This document shows positions 53,732 through 62,967 of a DNA stretch of 64,000 nt, piece by piece (within the stretch, counting starts at the first letter, position 1; every line of letters begins with the position of its first letter). This DNA comes from Alloalcanivorax gelatiniphagus (GTDB lineage Bacteria > Pseudomonadota > Gammaproteobacteria > Pseudomonadales > Alcanivoracaceae): positions 186,001-250,000 of the forward strand of contig NZ_VCQT01000045.1 of assembly GCF_005938655.1 (NCBI RefSeq), written 5' to 3'. The notes beneath the pieces were generated by a model, which was not told the origin of the DNA, did no database searches, and worked only from the letters and a program-made list of their open reading frames with translations. The position numbers were made by a program, and so were the translations under genes.

Positions 53732-55128
53732 TCGTCTGGAAACCCTTCGCCGCCGCCCTGTGCGCCCTGGCCCTGGCCGGCTGCGCCAGCTTTCCGACCA
53801 CCGCCGCCCGGGTCGAACAGGCCAAGCCGGCGGCCCCGGAACTGACCATTCAATCCTGGACCACCGACCAGGGCGCCAAGGTGCTGTTCGTGCCCTCCGA
53901 CGCCCTGCCGATGCTGGACGTGCGCCTGGTGATGAACGCCGGCGGCGCCCGTGACGGCGACCAGCCCGGCCTGGCCTCCATGACCAGCGCGCTGCTCGGC
54001 GAGGGCGCCGAGGGGCTGACCGTGGACGATATCGCCCGGGGCTTCGAGGACCGGGGCGCCAGCTTTTCCACCGGCAGCTACCAGGACATGGGCGTGATCA
54101 GCCTGCGCACCCTGTCGCGCCCGCAATGGCGGGACGACGCGGTGAATCTGCTGGCCCGGGTGATCGGCTCCCCCAGCTTTCCCCAGGACGCCCTGGACCG
54201 GGTTCGCACCCGCGCCCTGCAGGGCCTGAAAATGGACCGCCAGGTGCCCGGGCCCCAGGTGGAAAAAGCGTTCCAGCAGGTGGTCTTCGCCGGCCACCCC
54301 TACGGCCACCCGGAGTCCGGCACCCTGGAGAGCCTGCCCGGCATCACCCGCGCCGACGTGCAGCGCTTCTACCAGCGCTACTACGCCGCCGGCAACACGG
54401 TGATCGCCCTGGTCGGCGACGCCAGCCGCGAGCAGGCGGAGGCGATTGCCGCGCGCCTGAGCGAGGCGCTGCCGGAGGGTGGCCCGGCGCCGCGACTGCC
54501 CCGTGCCCAACGCCTCACGGAGCGCACCGTGGAGCATATCGACTTCCCCTCCAACCAGACCCATATCCTGATCGGCAACCAGGCCACCTGGCGTGGCAAT
54601 CCGGACCATGTGGCCCTGTACGTGGGCAACTACATCCTCGGTGGCGGCGGCTTCGCCTCCCTGCTCACCCAGCAGGTGCGCGAGGAGCACGGCTATGTGT
54701 ACGGCGTGTCCAGCTACTTCCAGCCGATGGCCGGCGGCGGCCCGTTCCGCCTGCAATTGCAGACCGCCAACGACAACGCCGACCAGGCCCTGGGGCTGAC
54801 CATGAAAATCCTGCGTGACTTCATCGCCAACGGCCCCACCCAGGAGCAGCTCGACAACGCCAAGGCCAACATTCTTGGTCGTCGGGCACTGGAAACCGCC
54901 GACAACAGCGATATCATCGGCCAGCTCGGCGCCATCGGTTTCTACGACCTGCCGCTGGATTACCTCCAGCGCTTCAATGAGCAGGTCGAAACGGTCACGG
55001 TGGCGGACATTCGCAACGCGTTCCAGCGTGCCCTGGACGCCGATAAGCTGGCCATCGTCAGTATCGGCCCGCGCGCGCCGGACGTGCCGCAAGGCGCACA
55101 GGATGAAACCCAGGGGCAAAACCAGTAA
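53728..55128 (+). CDS. M16 family peptidase-like subunit, non-catalytic
   Basis: 466 aa, ATGA overlap with the catalytic subunit. Lipoprotein signal (LAGCAS). The position of HxxEH is occupied by QPGLASMTSALLGEG, so zinc binding is lost. C-terminal domain keeps the substrate-side RY pair region (EEHGYVYGVSSYF). Like mitochondrial processing peptidase, one active and one inactive subunit would form a dimer. Confidence 0.92.
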   Translation: MIVWKPFAAALCALALAGCASFPTTAARVEQAKPAAPELTIQSWTTDQGAKVLFVPSDALPMLDVRLVMNAGGARDGDQPGLASMTSALLGEGAEGLTVDDIARGFEDRGASFSTGSYQDMGVISLRTLSRPQWRDDAVNLLARVIGSPSFPQDALDRVRTRALQGLKMDRQVPGPQVEKAFQQVVFAGHPYGHPESGTLESLPGITRADVQRFYQRYYAAGNTVIALVGDASREQAEAIAARLSEALPEGGPAPRLPRAQRLTERTVEHIDFPSNQTHILIGNQATWRGNPDHVALYVGNYILGGGGFASLLTQQVREEHGYVYGVSSYFQPMAGGGPFRLQLQTANDNADQALGLTMKILRDFIANGPTQEQLDNAKANILGRRALETADNSDIIGQLGAIGFYDLPLDYLQRFNEQVETVTVADIRNAFQRALDADKLAIVSIGPRAPDVPQGAQDETQGQNQ

Positions 55129-55678
55129 GGGTCAGGTTCGCATCATCGGCGGTGAGCGCCGCGGGCACCGGCTGCATTTCGTCGACCAGCGCGGCGATCT
55201 GCGGCCGTCCTCGGACCGTATGCGCGAAACGCTGTTCAACTGGCTGCAAGCGGATGTGCCCGGCGCCCGGGTGCTGGACCTGTTCGCCGGCTCCGGCGCC
55301 CTGGGCGCCGAGGCCCTCAGCCGGGGCGCGGAACACGCCGCCCTGGTGGAGCGCAAACGCGAGCGCTGCGCTGACCTGAGCCGGCAACTGGCGCCTCTGT
55401 TCGGCGACCGGGTGAAGGTACACTGCGCCGACGCGCTCAAATGGCTGCCGCGCTGCGCCGACCGCTTTGACCTGGTGTTCATCGACCCGCCCTATGATCT
55501 GGGACTGGCGACCCCGGCCTGCGCCGCCCTGGAAGACCTGGGCCTGCTCGCCAACGACGCCCTGATTTACGTGGAATCCCGCCGCCAGGCGGACCCGCCG
55601 GCGGTACCGGACGGCTGGGAGTTGGTGCGCGAAAAGGACGGCGGTGACGTCCGCGCCCGGCTTTACAGAAAAGAGTAG
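55103..55678 (+). CDS. rsmD: 16S rRNA (guanine(966)-N(2))-methyltransferase RsmD
   Basis: 191 aa from ATG at 55103, 26 bases inside the preceding gene. RIIGGERRGHRL, DLRPSSDRMRETLFNWL, SAM motif VLDLFAGSGALGAEALSRGA and the N6/N2-methyltransferase motif FIDPPYD. Methylates G966 of 16S rRNA. The TAG stop is overlapped by a heptamer-array repeat. Confidence 0.95.
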   Translation: MKPRGKTSKGQVRIIGGERRGHRLHFVDQRGDLRPSSDRMRETLFNWLQADVPGARVLDLFAGSGALGAEALSRGAEHAALVERKRERCADLSRQLAPLFGDRVKVHCADALKWLPRCADRFDLVFIDPPYDLGLATPACAALEDLGLLANDALIYVESRRQADPPAVPDGWELVREKDGGDVRARLYRKE

Positions 55679-55764
55679 CTGCAAGCCACAAGCTGCAAGC
55701 CGCAAGACCGGGATACGCCAGCGGTCCGGCCAGGCTTGTCGCTTGTGGCTTTTCGCTTGTTGCT
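55677..55764. repeat. Inverted heptamer-array element 2
   Basis: Left arm 55677-55704: AGCTGCA, AGCCACA, AGCTGCA, AGCCGCA. Right arm 55737-55764 in reverse complement: AGCAACA, AGCGAAA, AGCCACA, AGCGACA. Four 7-bp units per arm and a GC-rich 32-bp centre, the same design as element 1. It starts on the second base of the rsmD TAG and ends before the Shine-Dalgarno of the next gene. Confidence 0.8.
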
Positions 55765-55781
55765 GAATTTGGAGGTGAATT

Positions 55782-56774
55782 TTGGGGCTTGCCATAGGCG
55801 CGGTGATCGCCGGGCTGATTTTGCTGATCTGGAGCGCCGACCGGTTTGTCGACGGTGCTTCCGCCACCGCCCGCCATGCCGGCATGCCGACCCTGCTGAT
55901 CGGCATGCTGGTGATCGGTTTCGGGACCTCCGCCCCGGAGATGGTGGTCTCGGCGCTGGCCTCCCTGGACGGCAATCCCGGGTTGGCGTTGGGCAATGCC
56001 TATGGCTCCAACATCACCAATATCGCTTTGATTCTCGGGCTCACCGCCGTGATCAGCCCGATCGCGGTGCACTCCACCGTGCTGCGCCGGGAGTTGCCGG
56101 TGCTGGCGGTGATCACCCTGGTGTCCGGCTACCAGCTGCTGGATGGTCAGGTGAGCTTCCGTGACGCCCTGGTGCTGCTGGCGGTGTTCGTTGGGCTGAT
56201 GGGCTGGTCCGTTTACCAGGGCATGAGCGGCAAGGGCGACCCCCTGGGTGGCGAGGTGGAAGCCGGGCAGGAAGCTGAGCCCATGCCCCTGGGCAAGGCC
56301 CTGTTCTGGCTGCTGCTGGGGCTGGTGCTGCTGGTGGTCAGTTCGCGGCTGCTGGTGTGGGGCGCGGTGACCATCGCCACCTCCCTGGGGGTCAGTGATC
56401 TGATCATCGGCCTCACCGTGGTGGCGGTGGGCACTTCCCTGCCGGAACTGGCTTCCAGCCTGGCCGCGATTCGCAAGAACGAACACGATCTGGCGCTGGG
56501 CAATGTGCTAGGCTCGAACCTGTTCAACACCCTGGCGGTGGTGGGCATTGCCGGCGCCATCACGCCGGTGCCCACGGAGCCCGCGTTGCTGTATCGGGAC
56601 TGGGTGGTGATGGCGGTCCTGACCCTGGCCCTGTTTGTGTTTGGCTACGGCTTCCGGGGCGCCGGCAGCGGCCGCATCAACCGCCTGGAAGGCGGCGTGC
56701 TGGTGGCCGCCTATCTGGGCTACACCGGTTATCTGATTTTCACCCTGGTGGTGGCCGCCGGCGCGGCCGCCTGA
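55782..56774 (+). CDS. CaCA-family calcium/sodium antiporter
   Basis: 330 aa from a TTG start at 55782 with GGAGGTGA 6 bases upstream. Ten or so membrane helices with the two alpha repeats GFGTSAPEMVVSALASLDGNP-GLALGNAYGSNITN and VAVGTSLPELASSLAAIRKNEHDLALGNVLGSNLFN, the ion-coordinating Glu in each. YrbG-like cation exchanger. Confidence 0.93.
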   Translation: MGLAIGAVIAGLILLIWSADRFVDGASATARHAGMPTLLIGMLVIGFGTSAPEMVVSALASLDGNPGLALGNAYGSNITNIALILGLTAVISPIAVHSTVLRRELPVLAVITLVSGYQLLDGQVSFRDALVLLAVFVGLMGWSVYQGMSGKGDPLGGEVEAGQEAEPMPLGKALFWLLLGLVLLVVSSRLLVWGAVTIATSLGVSDLIIGLTVVAVGTSLPELASSLAAIRKNEHDLALGNVLGSNLFNTLAVVGIAGAITPVPTEPALLYRDWVVMAVLTLALFVFGYGFRGAGSGRINRLEGGVLVAAYLGYTGYLIFTLVVAAGAAA

Positions 56775-56812
56775 GCGGTTGCGCAAGCCGGCCGCGCGGA
56801 TAAGGAGAACCA

Positions 56813-57925
56813 ATGCGTTCGCCGCTTGAACAAAAGTCCTTCCTGGCCTTGTTGCTGGTGGTGAGCATCGGCTTCCTGTGGCTGCTGAAGCCGTTCTTCG
56901 CGCCGATTTTCTGGGCCTGCGCGGCGGCGCTGATTTTCTTCCCGATGCAGAAGAAACTGCTGACCAAATGGCCCGGCCGGCACAGCCTGGCGGCCCTGGC
57001 CACCCTGCTGGTATGCACGGTGCTGGTGGTGATTCCGGTGCTGGCGGTGGCGACTTCCTTCGTCACCGAGGGCGTGGCCACCTACCAGAAACTGCAGCAA
57101 GGCAATCTGGACCCGCAGAAATACATCGACACCTTCCGCACCGGTTTCCCCTCCGCTTACCACCTGCTGGAACGGGCCGGCGTGGAATTCGGCAACCTGG
57201 GCCAGCAACTGATCGAAGGCATCAAGAGCGCCGGCCAGTTTCTCGGCAAGCGTGCCCTGGCGGTGGGCCAGAACACCTTCCAGTTCTTCATCGACCTGGG
57301 CCTGATGCTCTACCTCACCTTCTTCCTGCTGCGCGACGGCCCCAAGCTGGTGAACATGCTGATCCGGGCGCTGCCCCTGGGCGATGACCGGGAGCGGCTG
57401 CTGTTCAAAAAATTCGCGGAAATCACCCGCGCCACCATCAAGGGCAATCTGGTGGTGGCGGCGGTGCAGGGCTTGCTCGGCGGCCTGATTTTCTGGTTTC
57501 TCGGCATCCCGGCGGCGGTGCTGTGGGGCGTGGCCATGGCGTTGCTGTCCCTGATTCCGGCGGTGGGCGCCAGCCTGATCTGGCTGCCGGTGGCGCTCTA
57601 TCTGTATGCCGTGGGCGAGATCGGCGACGCGGTGATTCTGACCCTGTTCGGTGCCCTGGTGATCGGCCTGGTGGACAATCTTCTGCGCCCAATTCTGGTT
57701 GGCCGGGATACCAAATTGCCCGATTATGTGGTGCTCTATTCCACCTTGGGTGGTCTGTCCTTGTTTGGCATCACCGGTTTCGCCCTGGGCCCGCTGATGG
57801 CCGGCCTGTTCGTGGCGTTCTGGCAGATTTTCATCCAGGAATTCAACACGGAACCGGTGCCGGAAGAGCCCGGTCCCGATGATCAACAGCAAGAACAGGG
57901 AAGTAATCCCGGGAGACAACCATGA
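56813..57925 (+). CDS. AI-2E family transporter
   Basis: 370-aa polytopic protein with the YdiK/PerM layout: N-terminal helix pair (LALLLVVSIGFLWLLKPFFAPIFWACAAALIFF), soluble central region, then IKGNLVVAAVQGLLGGLIFWFLGIPAAVLWG and DNLLRPILVGRDTKLPDYVVLYSTLGGLSLFGITGFALGP. Despite the name, many members are exporters of unknown substrates or Na/H antiporters. Overlaps the next gene as ATGA. Confidence 0.92.
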   Translation: MRSPLEQKSFLALLLVVSIGFLWLLKPFFAPIFWACAAALIFFPMQKKLLTKWPGRHSLAALATLLVCTVLVVIPVLAVATSFVTEGVATYQKLQQGNLDPQKYIDTFRTGFPSAYHLLERAGVEFGNLGQQLIEGIKSAGQFLGKRALAVGQNTFQFFIDLGLMLYLTFFLLRDGPKLVNMLIRALPLGDDRERLLFKKFAEITRATIKGNLVVAAVQGLLGGLIFWFLGIPAAVLWGVAMALLSLIPAVGASLIWLPVALYLYAVGEIGDAVILTLFGALVIGLVDNLLRPILVGRDTKLPDYVVLYSTLGGLSLFGITGFALGPLMAGLFVAFWQIFIQEFNTEPVPEEPGPDDQQQEQGSNPGRQP

Positions 57926-58710
57926 ATCTGTTCTATGTCATGCCGGTTCTGGTGGCGGCGGCGGTGGCAAGCAGTTGCGGCGACGACGAGGATGGCGGCT
58001 TCGGCGGTTCCCTGCGTTCCGACGCTTCGGTGTTCTATTACAACCAGATCACCAGCAATGGCGCCGCCGATCAGAGCCTGTTGACGGTGGATGTCTCGCT
58101 GACCGGGGAAGATGACAGTGACAGCGCTTCCGGTATCGGCTATTCGCGCGGTGATGAAGGGCCGGAACTGCGGGTCCGTATCGATGACGCCAATGACAAC
58201 GATGACAACAGCGTGTCGTTGGCGGGCGAGAACAGCAGCGGTCGGCTGTTCCGCACCCGGGTCGATTTGGTGAACAACAAGAACTACACCGCCGTGTCCT
58301 ACGGTGATACCGGTTTCAATACCGATATCGCGCTGTTTGAACAGGATGGCGGTGAGGTGAGTTCCGGTGCCCGTTTCCGGGTTATCAACACGGTGGACCC
58401 GGAAGATCTGGACGCCAGAGGTTTCTCTCTGCGTTACAACGACGCCGGCACCGGCAATTACTTCTCCACTGGCTTGCGCCTGGGGCAGGCCACCGAATAC
58501 CAGAGCACCAATGCCAGCAGCCTCAATCTGGTGGTGGCGCGGACCGGCGTCAATCCGGAGGAACGGTTCGCCCGGGTGAATTGCTCGCTCAGCGGTTCCC
58601 GAACCTATGATGTGATCCTGGCCTCCGAGGATCCGTTGAATCCACCGCTCAGTGAGAGTGAAGCGGATGGTGCCCTGGTGTTGTACTGCCATCCTCAAGA
58701 GAGGAACTGA
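57922..58710 (+). CDS. Lipoprotein, possibly DUF4397-like
   Basis: 262 aa. Lipoprotein signal with lipobox ASSC (Cys20) followed by an acidic CGDDEDGG. Two related beta-rich halves: VFYYNQITSNGAADQSLLTVDVSL ... LVNNKNYTAVSYGDTG ... and ARFRVINTVDPEDLDARGFSLRY. The VRVVNxxP and NYTVxxYG pattern resembles DUF4397. Asp/Asn-rich (DDANDNDDNS), possibly calcium binding. Translationally coupled to the AI-2E family gene. Function unknown. Confidence 0.72.
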   Translation: MNLFYVMPVLVAAAVASSCGDDEDGGFGGSLRSDASVFYYNQITSNGAADQSLLTVDVSLTGEDDSDSASGIGYSRGDEGPELRVRIDDANDNDDNSVSLAGENSSGRLFRTRVDLVNNKNYTAVSYGDTGFNTDIALFEQDGGEVSSGARFRVINTVDPEDLDARGFSLRYNDAGTGNYFSTGLRLGQATEYQSTNASSLNLVVARTGVNPEERFARVNCSLSGSRTYDVILASEDPLNPPLSESEADGALVLYCHPQERN

Positions 58711-58799
58711 AGGTAACGGAACCGAGCAACCATTCCCGTCATTGTGTTTCCCGCGCCAGCGGTTAGCATGGCCCGGATCCGTTAGCCGGGGGAACCGTC

Positions 58800-59891
58800 T
58801 TGCCCGCCATTCATACCCGCGAGCCGGCGCTGATATTGCGCGCCGGCGCGCAAGCCCGACAGCACCTTCTTGATCACGGCCTGCGCGCCGAGGACGTGGA
58901 CATCGTGCCCGGCGCCGCCGGCGGACCCAAGGCGGTGGGCCTGGCCGGCCTGGACCGGGCGGTGTTCGGCGACTTCCTACCCCGGGCGCCGCGCCGGCGC
59001 ACCCTGATCGGCGCCTCCATTGGCAGCTGGCGGTTCGCCGCCGTGGCCGGCGCCCGGGACGGCCGCGAGGCGGCGCACCGGCTGGCGCGGCTGGCTGATC
59101 TCTACACCTCCCAGCGTTTTCCCAAGGGTGTCACACCCCGGGAGGTGTCCCGCCGCTGTGAGAAGATGCTGGCGGATCTGCTCGCCGACAGCGACGACCG
59201 TATCCTCACCAACCCGGATTACCGGCTGGTGGTGGTGGTGATCCGCAGCCGGGGCGTGATCCGGGGCGACCGGCCCCTGGGACTGGGGCTCGGCCTGGCC
59301 GGGGTGATCGGTGGCAACCTGGTCAGCCGCCGAGCCCTGGGCGCCTTTATGGAACGGGGCCTGGCCTACACCGGCGAACCGGAGCTGCCCCTGGAAGCGC
59401 TGCGCGACTTTACCACCCACGCCATCCCCCTGGATGTGCAAAACCTGCGCGCGGTACTGCTGGCCAGCGCCGCCATCCCCATGGTGCTGGAAGGGGTGCG
59501 CGACATCCCCGGCGCGCCGCCCGGGGTGTACCGGGACGGTGGGCTGCTGGATTACCACCTGGACCTGCCCTACCGCAGCGAGGGGCTGGTGCTCTATCCC
59601 CATTTCACCGACCGGGTGATACCGGGCTGGTTCGACAAGCCGCTGCGCTGGCGCAATGGCGACCCGGGCCGGCTGGCCCGCACCCTGCTGGTGGCGCCGT
59701 CGGCGGACTACCTGGCCCGCCTGCCCAACGGCAAGCTGCCGGATCGCTCCGACTTCAAGCGCTACCTGGGCGACGACCCGGGCCGGGAGCGAACCTGGCG
59801 CCAGGCCATCGACGAAAGCCGGCGCCTGGGCGACGAGTTTCTGGAGCTGGTGGAAACCGGCAAGCTTGCCGACCGGCTTATGCCTTTGTGA
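58800..59891 (+). CDS. Patatin-like phospholipase family protein
   Basis: 363 aa from TTG at 58800 (GGGGGAA upstream). Patatin-type Ser/Asp dyad: oxyanion loop GAAGGPKAVGL, nucleophile GASIGS (about 72-77) and DGG in YRDGGLLDYH. No signal peptide, so cytosolic or membrane associated. Acyl hydrolase on phospholipids or acyl esters; substrate unknown. Followed by a variant REP pair. Confidence 0.88.
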   Translation: MPAIHTREPALILRAGAQARQHLLDHGLRAEDVDIVPGAAGGPKAVGLAGLDRAVFGDFLPRAPRRRTLIGASIGSWRFAAVAGARDGREAAHRLARLADLYTSQRFPKGVTPREVSRRCEKMLADLLADSDDRILTNPDYRLVVVVIRSRGVIRGDRPLGLGLGLAGVIGGNLVSRRALGAFMERGLAYTGEPELPLEALRDFTTHAIPLDVQNLRAVLLASAAIPMVLEGVRDIPGAPPGVYRDGGLLDYHLDLPYRSEGLVLYPHFTDRVIPGWFDKPLRWRNGDPGRLARTLLVAPSADYLARLPNGKLPDRSDFKRYLGDDPGRERTWRQAIDESRRLGDEFLELVETGKLADRLMPL

Positions 59892-59894
59892 TTG

Positions 59895-59957
59895 TCGCGA
59901 CTAAAGTCGCTCCTACGGCGGGTCGAAAGCGCCTGTAGGAGCGACTTCAGTCGCGAT
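59895..59957. repeat. Inverted pair of variant REP elements
   Basis: 59895-59916 reverse and 59935-59957 forward, stems GCGACTxxAGTCGC. The C-G to A-T changes are compensated in both arms, so the hairpin is kept. Confidence 0.88.
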
Positions 59958-60048
59958 CTCTCCCGCCGCCGTCATCCCCCCGACCCGACGCCGATCACGT
60001 CCCCCTTCCTGTGTTAGGCTTGCCGCTCCCGTTACCGCCGGAGCCCCA

Positions 60049-61380
60049 GTGCGCCACGCCGACGCCTCCCTGACCCGTCAAATCTGGCAGCAGACCTGGC
60101 CCATGACCCTGGGCGTGATGTCGTTGCTGGGCTTCAACCTGGTGGACAGCGTGTTCGTGGCGCGCCTCGGCACCGAGCCCCTGGCCGCCCAGTCGTTCAC
60201 CTTTCCCCTGGTGTTTCTCACCATCGGCGTGCAGGTGGGCATGGGCATCGCCATTGCCGCGCTGATCTCCCGGGCCATCGGCGCCGGCCAGGGCCATCGC
60301 GCCGGCCGGCTGGGGGTGCTGGTGCTGATCGGCGGCGGCGCGGTGATGGCGGCGCTGTTGTGGCTGCTGTGGGCGATTCAGGACCCGGCGTTCGCCCTGC
60401 TCGGCGCTAGCGAACGGCTGCGCGATGTGATCCGGCCGTTCTGGAGCGTGCAGGTGTTGGCCTCATGGACCGGTGCCATGGCCTACTTCGGCTACAGCCT
60501 GTTCCGTGCCCACGGCAACACCCGTTTCCCCGGCACCATGATGATACTCACCAGCCTGGTGAACCTGGCCCTCGATCCGCTGCTGATTTTCGGTTTCGGG
60601 CCGGTGCCCGCCCTGGGCCTGGAGGGGGCCGCCTGGGCCTCGCTGGCGGCGTTCGCCACCGGTGGCCTGACCACCGCCTGGTTCCTGCGCGGGCGCGGCT
60701 GGCTGGAGCGCGACGGGGTACTGGCGGAGGCCCGGGCGTCCGCCGGGCCGTTCGCCCACATTGCCGGCCCGGCCATGGTCAGCCAGTTGATGCCGCCCCT
60801 GGCGGCGATGCTGGCCACCGGCCTGGTGGCGCGGCTGGGGGAATCGGCGGTGGCCGCCTGGGGGCTGACCAGCCGGCTGGAGAGCTTCTCCATCGTGCTG
60901 GTGCTGGGCATGACCATGGCGCTGCCGCCCTGGCTGGGCCGCTGTTACGGCGCCGGCCGCTGGCAAGAGGTGGAGCGGGTGATGGCCGCCGCCGCCCGCA
61001 TGGTGGTGATCTGGCAACTGGTGCTGGGGGTGCTGGCGGCACTGTGCGCCGCGCCCCTGGCGGCGCTGCTGGTGGAGAGCCCGGCGGTGCGTGACGCCCT
61101 CACCCAATTGATCCGCTTCCTGCCGCCCAGCTACGGCCTGCTGGGCGTATGCATGCTGGTGGTGTCGGCCAGCAATGCCCTGGGCTGGCCCATGCGCGCC
61201 ATGCTGATTTCCTTCCTGCGTTTGTTCGCCTGTTACCTGCCGCTGTTGTGGCTGGGGGCCTGGCTGGGCGGCCTCACCGGCCTGGCCATCGGCGCCGGCG
61301 CCGGCAACCTGCTGGCCGGCGCCATGGCCTGGGCTTTCTACAAGAAAGGCCTGCGCCGCCACCTCGAGACCTCCCCGTAG
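60049..61380 (+). CDS. MATE family efflux transporter
   Basis: 443 aa from a GTG start at 60049. About 12 helices in two MatE domains: WPMTLGVMSLLGFNLVDSVFVARLGTEPLAAQSF and AGPAMVSQLMPPLAAMLATGLVARLGESAVAAWGL. Cation-coupled drug or metabolite exporter. Its TAG stop (61378-61380) is the second to fourth base of a REP element. Confidence 0.92.
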   Translation: MRHADASLTRQIWQQTWPMTLGVMSLLGFNLVDSVFVARLGTEPLAAQSFTFPLVFLTIGVQVGMGIAIAALISRAIGAGQGHRAGRLGVLVLIGGGAVMAALLWLLWAIQDPAFALLGASERLRDVIRPFWSVQVLASWTGAMAYFGYSLFRAHGNTRFPGTMMILTSLVNLALDPLLIFGFGPVPALGLEGAAWASLAAFATGGLTTAWFLRGRGWLERDGVLAEARASAGPFAHIAGPAMVSQLMPPLAAMLATGLVARLGESAVAAWGLTSRLESFSIVLVLGMTMALPPWLGRCYGAGRWQEVERVMAAAARMVVIWQLVLGVLAALCAAPLAALLVESPAVRDALTQLIRFLPPSYGLLGVCMLVVSASNALGWPMRAMLISFLRLFACYLPLLWLGAWLGGLTGLAIGAGAGNLLAGAMAWAFYKKGLRRHLETSP

Positions 61381-61450
61381 GAGCGGCTTCAGCCGCGATC
61401 ACCGGTGGGTGTGATGATCAACGCCGGATCGCGGCTGAAGCCGCTCCTAC
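61377..61450. repeat. Inverted REP pair overlapping a stop codon
   Basis: 61377-61399 forward, 61428-61450 reverse. The forward copy begins GTAG, whose TAG is the stop codon of the MATE gene. Confidence 0.9.
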
Positions 61451-61528
61451 CGGGAGGGCGGTGCCGGCGTGCGCTTGGCTTGTGGCGGTGGACTGGTTAT
61501 GGTCTCCGCGAAAATCAATTCCAATAAA

Positions 61529-61548
61529 GGACCTCCGGGTCCCTTTTT
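61529..61548 (+). terminator. Terminator-like hairpin before the M20 gene
   Basis: GGACC-TCCG-GGTCC followed by CTTTTT. It could end the MATE transcript or act as an attenuator in the leader, 16 bp before the M20 start. Confidence 0.5.
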
Positions 61549-61564
61549 CAGCGAGGGAGAGTGT

Positions 61565-62908
61565 ATGTCTGTTTCATTGTCATGGCGGAAACCGCTGGCG
61601 GCGGCGCTGTTGCTGGCCACGGCGGGAGCCCAGGCGGCCAGCGGGCTGAACGAACGGGTGGCGGAACTGGCCGAAGCCCAGGGGGACCAGCTCGAGAGCA
61701 CCTTCAAGCACCTGCACGCCAATCCGGAACTGGGTTTCCAGGAAACCGAAACCGCCAAGATGGTCAGCAAGCGCCTCAAGAAGCTCGGCTACAAGGTGCA
61801 CACCGGCATCGGCGGCACCGGCGTGGCGGCGGTACTGAAAAACGGCGACGGGCCGGTGGTCATGTTCCGCAGCGACATGGATGGCCTGCCGCTGCAGGAA
61901 GACACCGACCTGGATTACGCCAGCCGCAAACAGGTGACCCTGGACGACGGTAGCAAGGTGCATGTGGCCCACGCCTGTGGCCACGATGCCCACGTGAGCT
62001 GGTTGCTGGGCATCGCCAAGGTGATGCGCGATACCCGGGACGACTGGTCCGGCACCCTGGTGCTGGTGGCGCAGCCGGCGGAAGAACTGCTGGAAGGCGC
62101 CCAGGCCATGGTCGACGACGGCCTCTATGACCAGGTGCCCAAGCCGCAACTGCTGATCAGTGCCCACGTCTTCCCGGCCTGGCCCTCGGGCACGGTGGCG
62201 GTGCGCGCCGGTCGTCGCATGGCCGGCAGCGACCAGCTGGATGTCACCCTGCACGGTGTCGGCGGCCACGGCTCCACGCCGCAGCTCACCATCGACCCGG
62301 TGGTGATGGGCGCCCGCTCGGTGATGGCCTACCAGACCATCGTCAGCCGCAACGTGGACCCGCAAAAACCGGCGGTGCTCACCGTGGGCGCCAGCCAGAT
62401 CGGCGAAGCCAATAACGTGATCTCCGCCAGCGGTGTGCTGAAACTGAACCTGCGCTGGTACGAAAAATCGGTGCGCGATCAGATGATCGAAGCGATCAAA
62501 CGGGAAACCAACGGCATCGCCCTGGCCGCCGGCGTGGCCGACGACAACATGCCGGAGTACACCTTCAAGGGGTACTCCGAGCCGGTCTACAACGACGAAG
62601 CGCTGGCCAAGCATGCCCAGCAACTGCTGGCCGCCGGTCTTGGCAAAGGCGCGGTGATGCCCGGCTTCCCGCCGGTGATGGGCTCCGAGGACTTCCCCAT
62701 GCTGGTGGCCGGCATCGAGGACACCCAGACCCTGTTCATGGAAGTGGGCGGCGGGCCCGCGGACGTGGTCAAGAACTACATGGCCACCGGCAAACTGCCG
62801 CCGATGAACCACAATCCCAAGTTCGAAATCATCGACCCCCGCCGGGTGATCACCACCGCCATCGAGGCCAACAGCCTGCTGCTGCTGGACGCCCTGGCGC
62901 CGCAATAA
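61565..62908 (+). CDS. Exported M20 family amidohydrolase
   Basis: 447 aa from ATG at 61565 (GAGGGAGAG upstream). Signal peptide (LAAALLLATAGAQAAS), then the M20D/hippurate hydrolase fold: HANPELGFQETETAK, FRSDMDGLPLQED (metal Asp), ACGHDAHVSWLLG (metal His), QPAEELLEGAQAM (catalytic Glu pair) and PPVMGSEDFPML. Dimerisation domain LHGVGGHGSTPQ. Cleaves N-acyl amino acids or similar amides in the periplasm. Substrate not predictable. Confidence 0.93.
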   Translation: MSVSLSWRKPLAAALLLATAGAQAASGLNERVAELAEAQGDQLESTFKHLHANPELGFQETETAKMVSKRLKKLGYKVHTGIGGTGVAAVLKNGDGPVVMFRSDMDGLPLQEDTDLDYASRKQVTLDDGSKVHVAHACGHDAHVSWLLGIAKVMRDTRDDWSGTLVLVAQPAEELLEGAQAMVDDGLYDQVPKPQLLISAHVFPAWPSGTVAVRAGRRMAGSDQLDVTLHGVGGHGSTPQLTIDPVVMGARSVMAYQTIVSRNVDPQKPAVLTVGASQIGEANNVISASGVLKLNLRWYEKSVRDQMIEAIKRETNGIALAAGVADDNMPEYTFKGYSEPVYNDEALAKHAQQLLAAGLGKGAVMPGFPPVMGSEDFPMLVAGIEDTQTLFMEVGGGPADVVKNYMATGKLPPMNHNPKFEIIDPRRVITTAIEANSLLLLDALAPQ

Positions 62909-62967
62909 CCGACGGACCCGGGCCGGGCGGTTTCCGCCCGGCCGCATCCACGGCTCTTGCCGTTACC

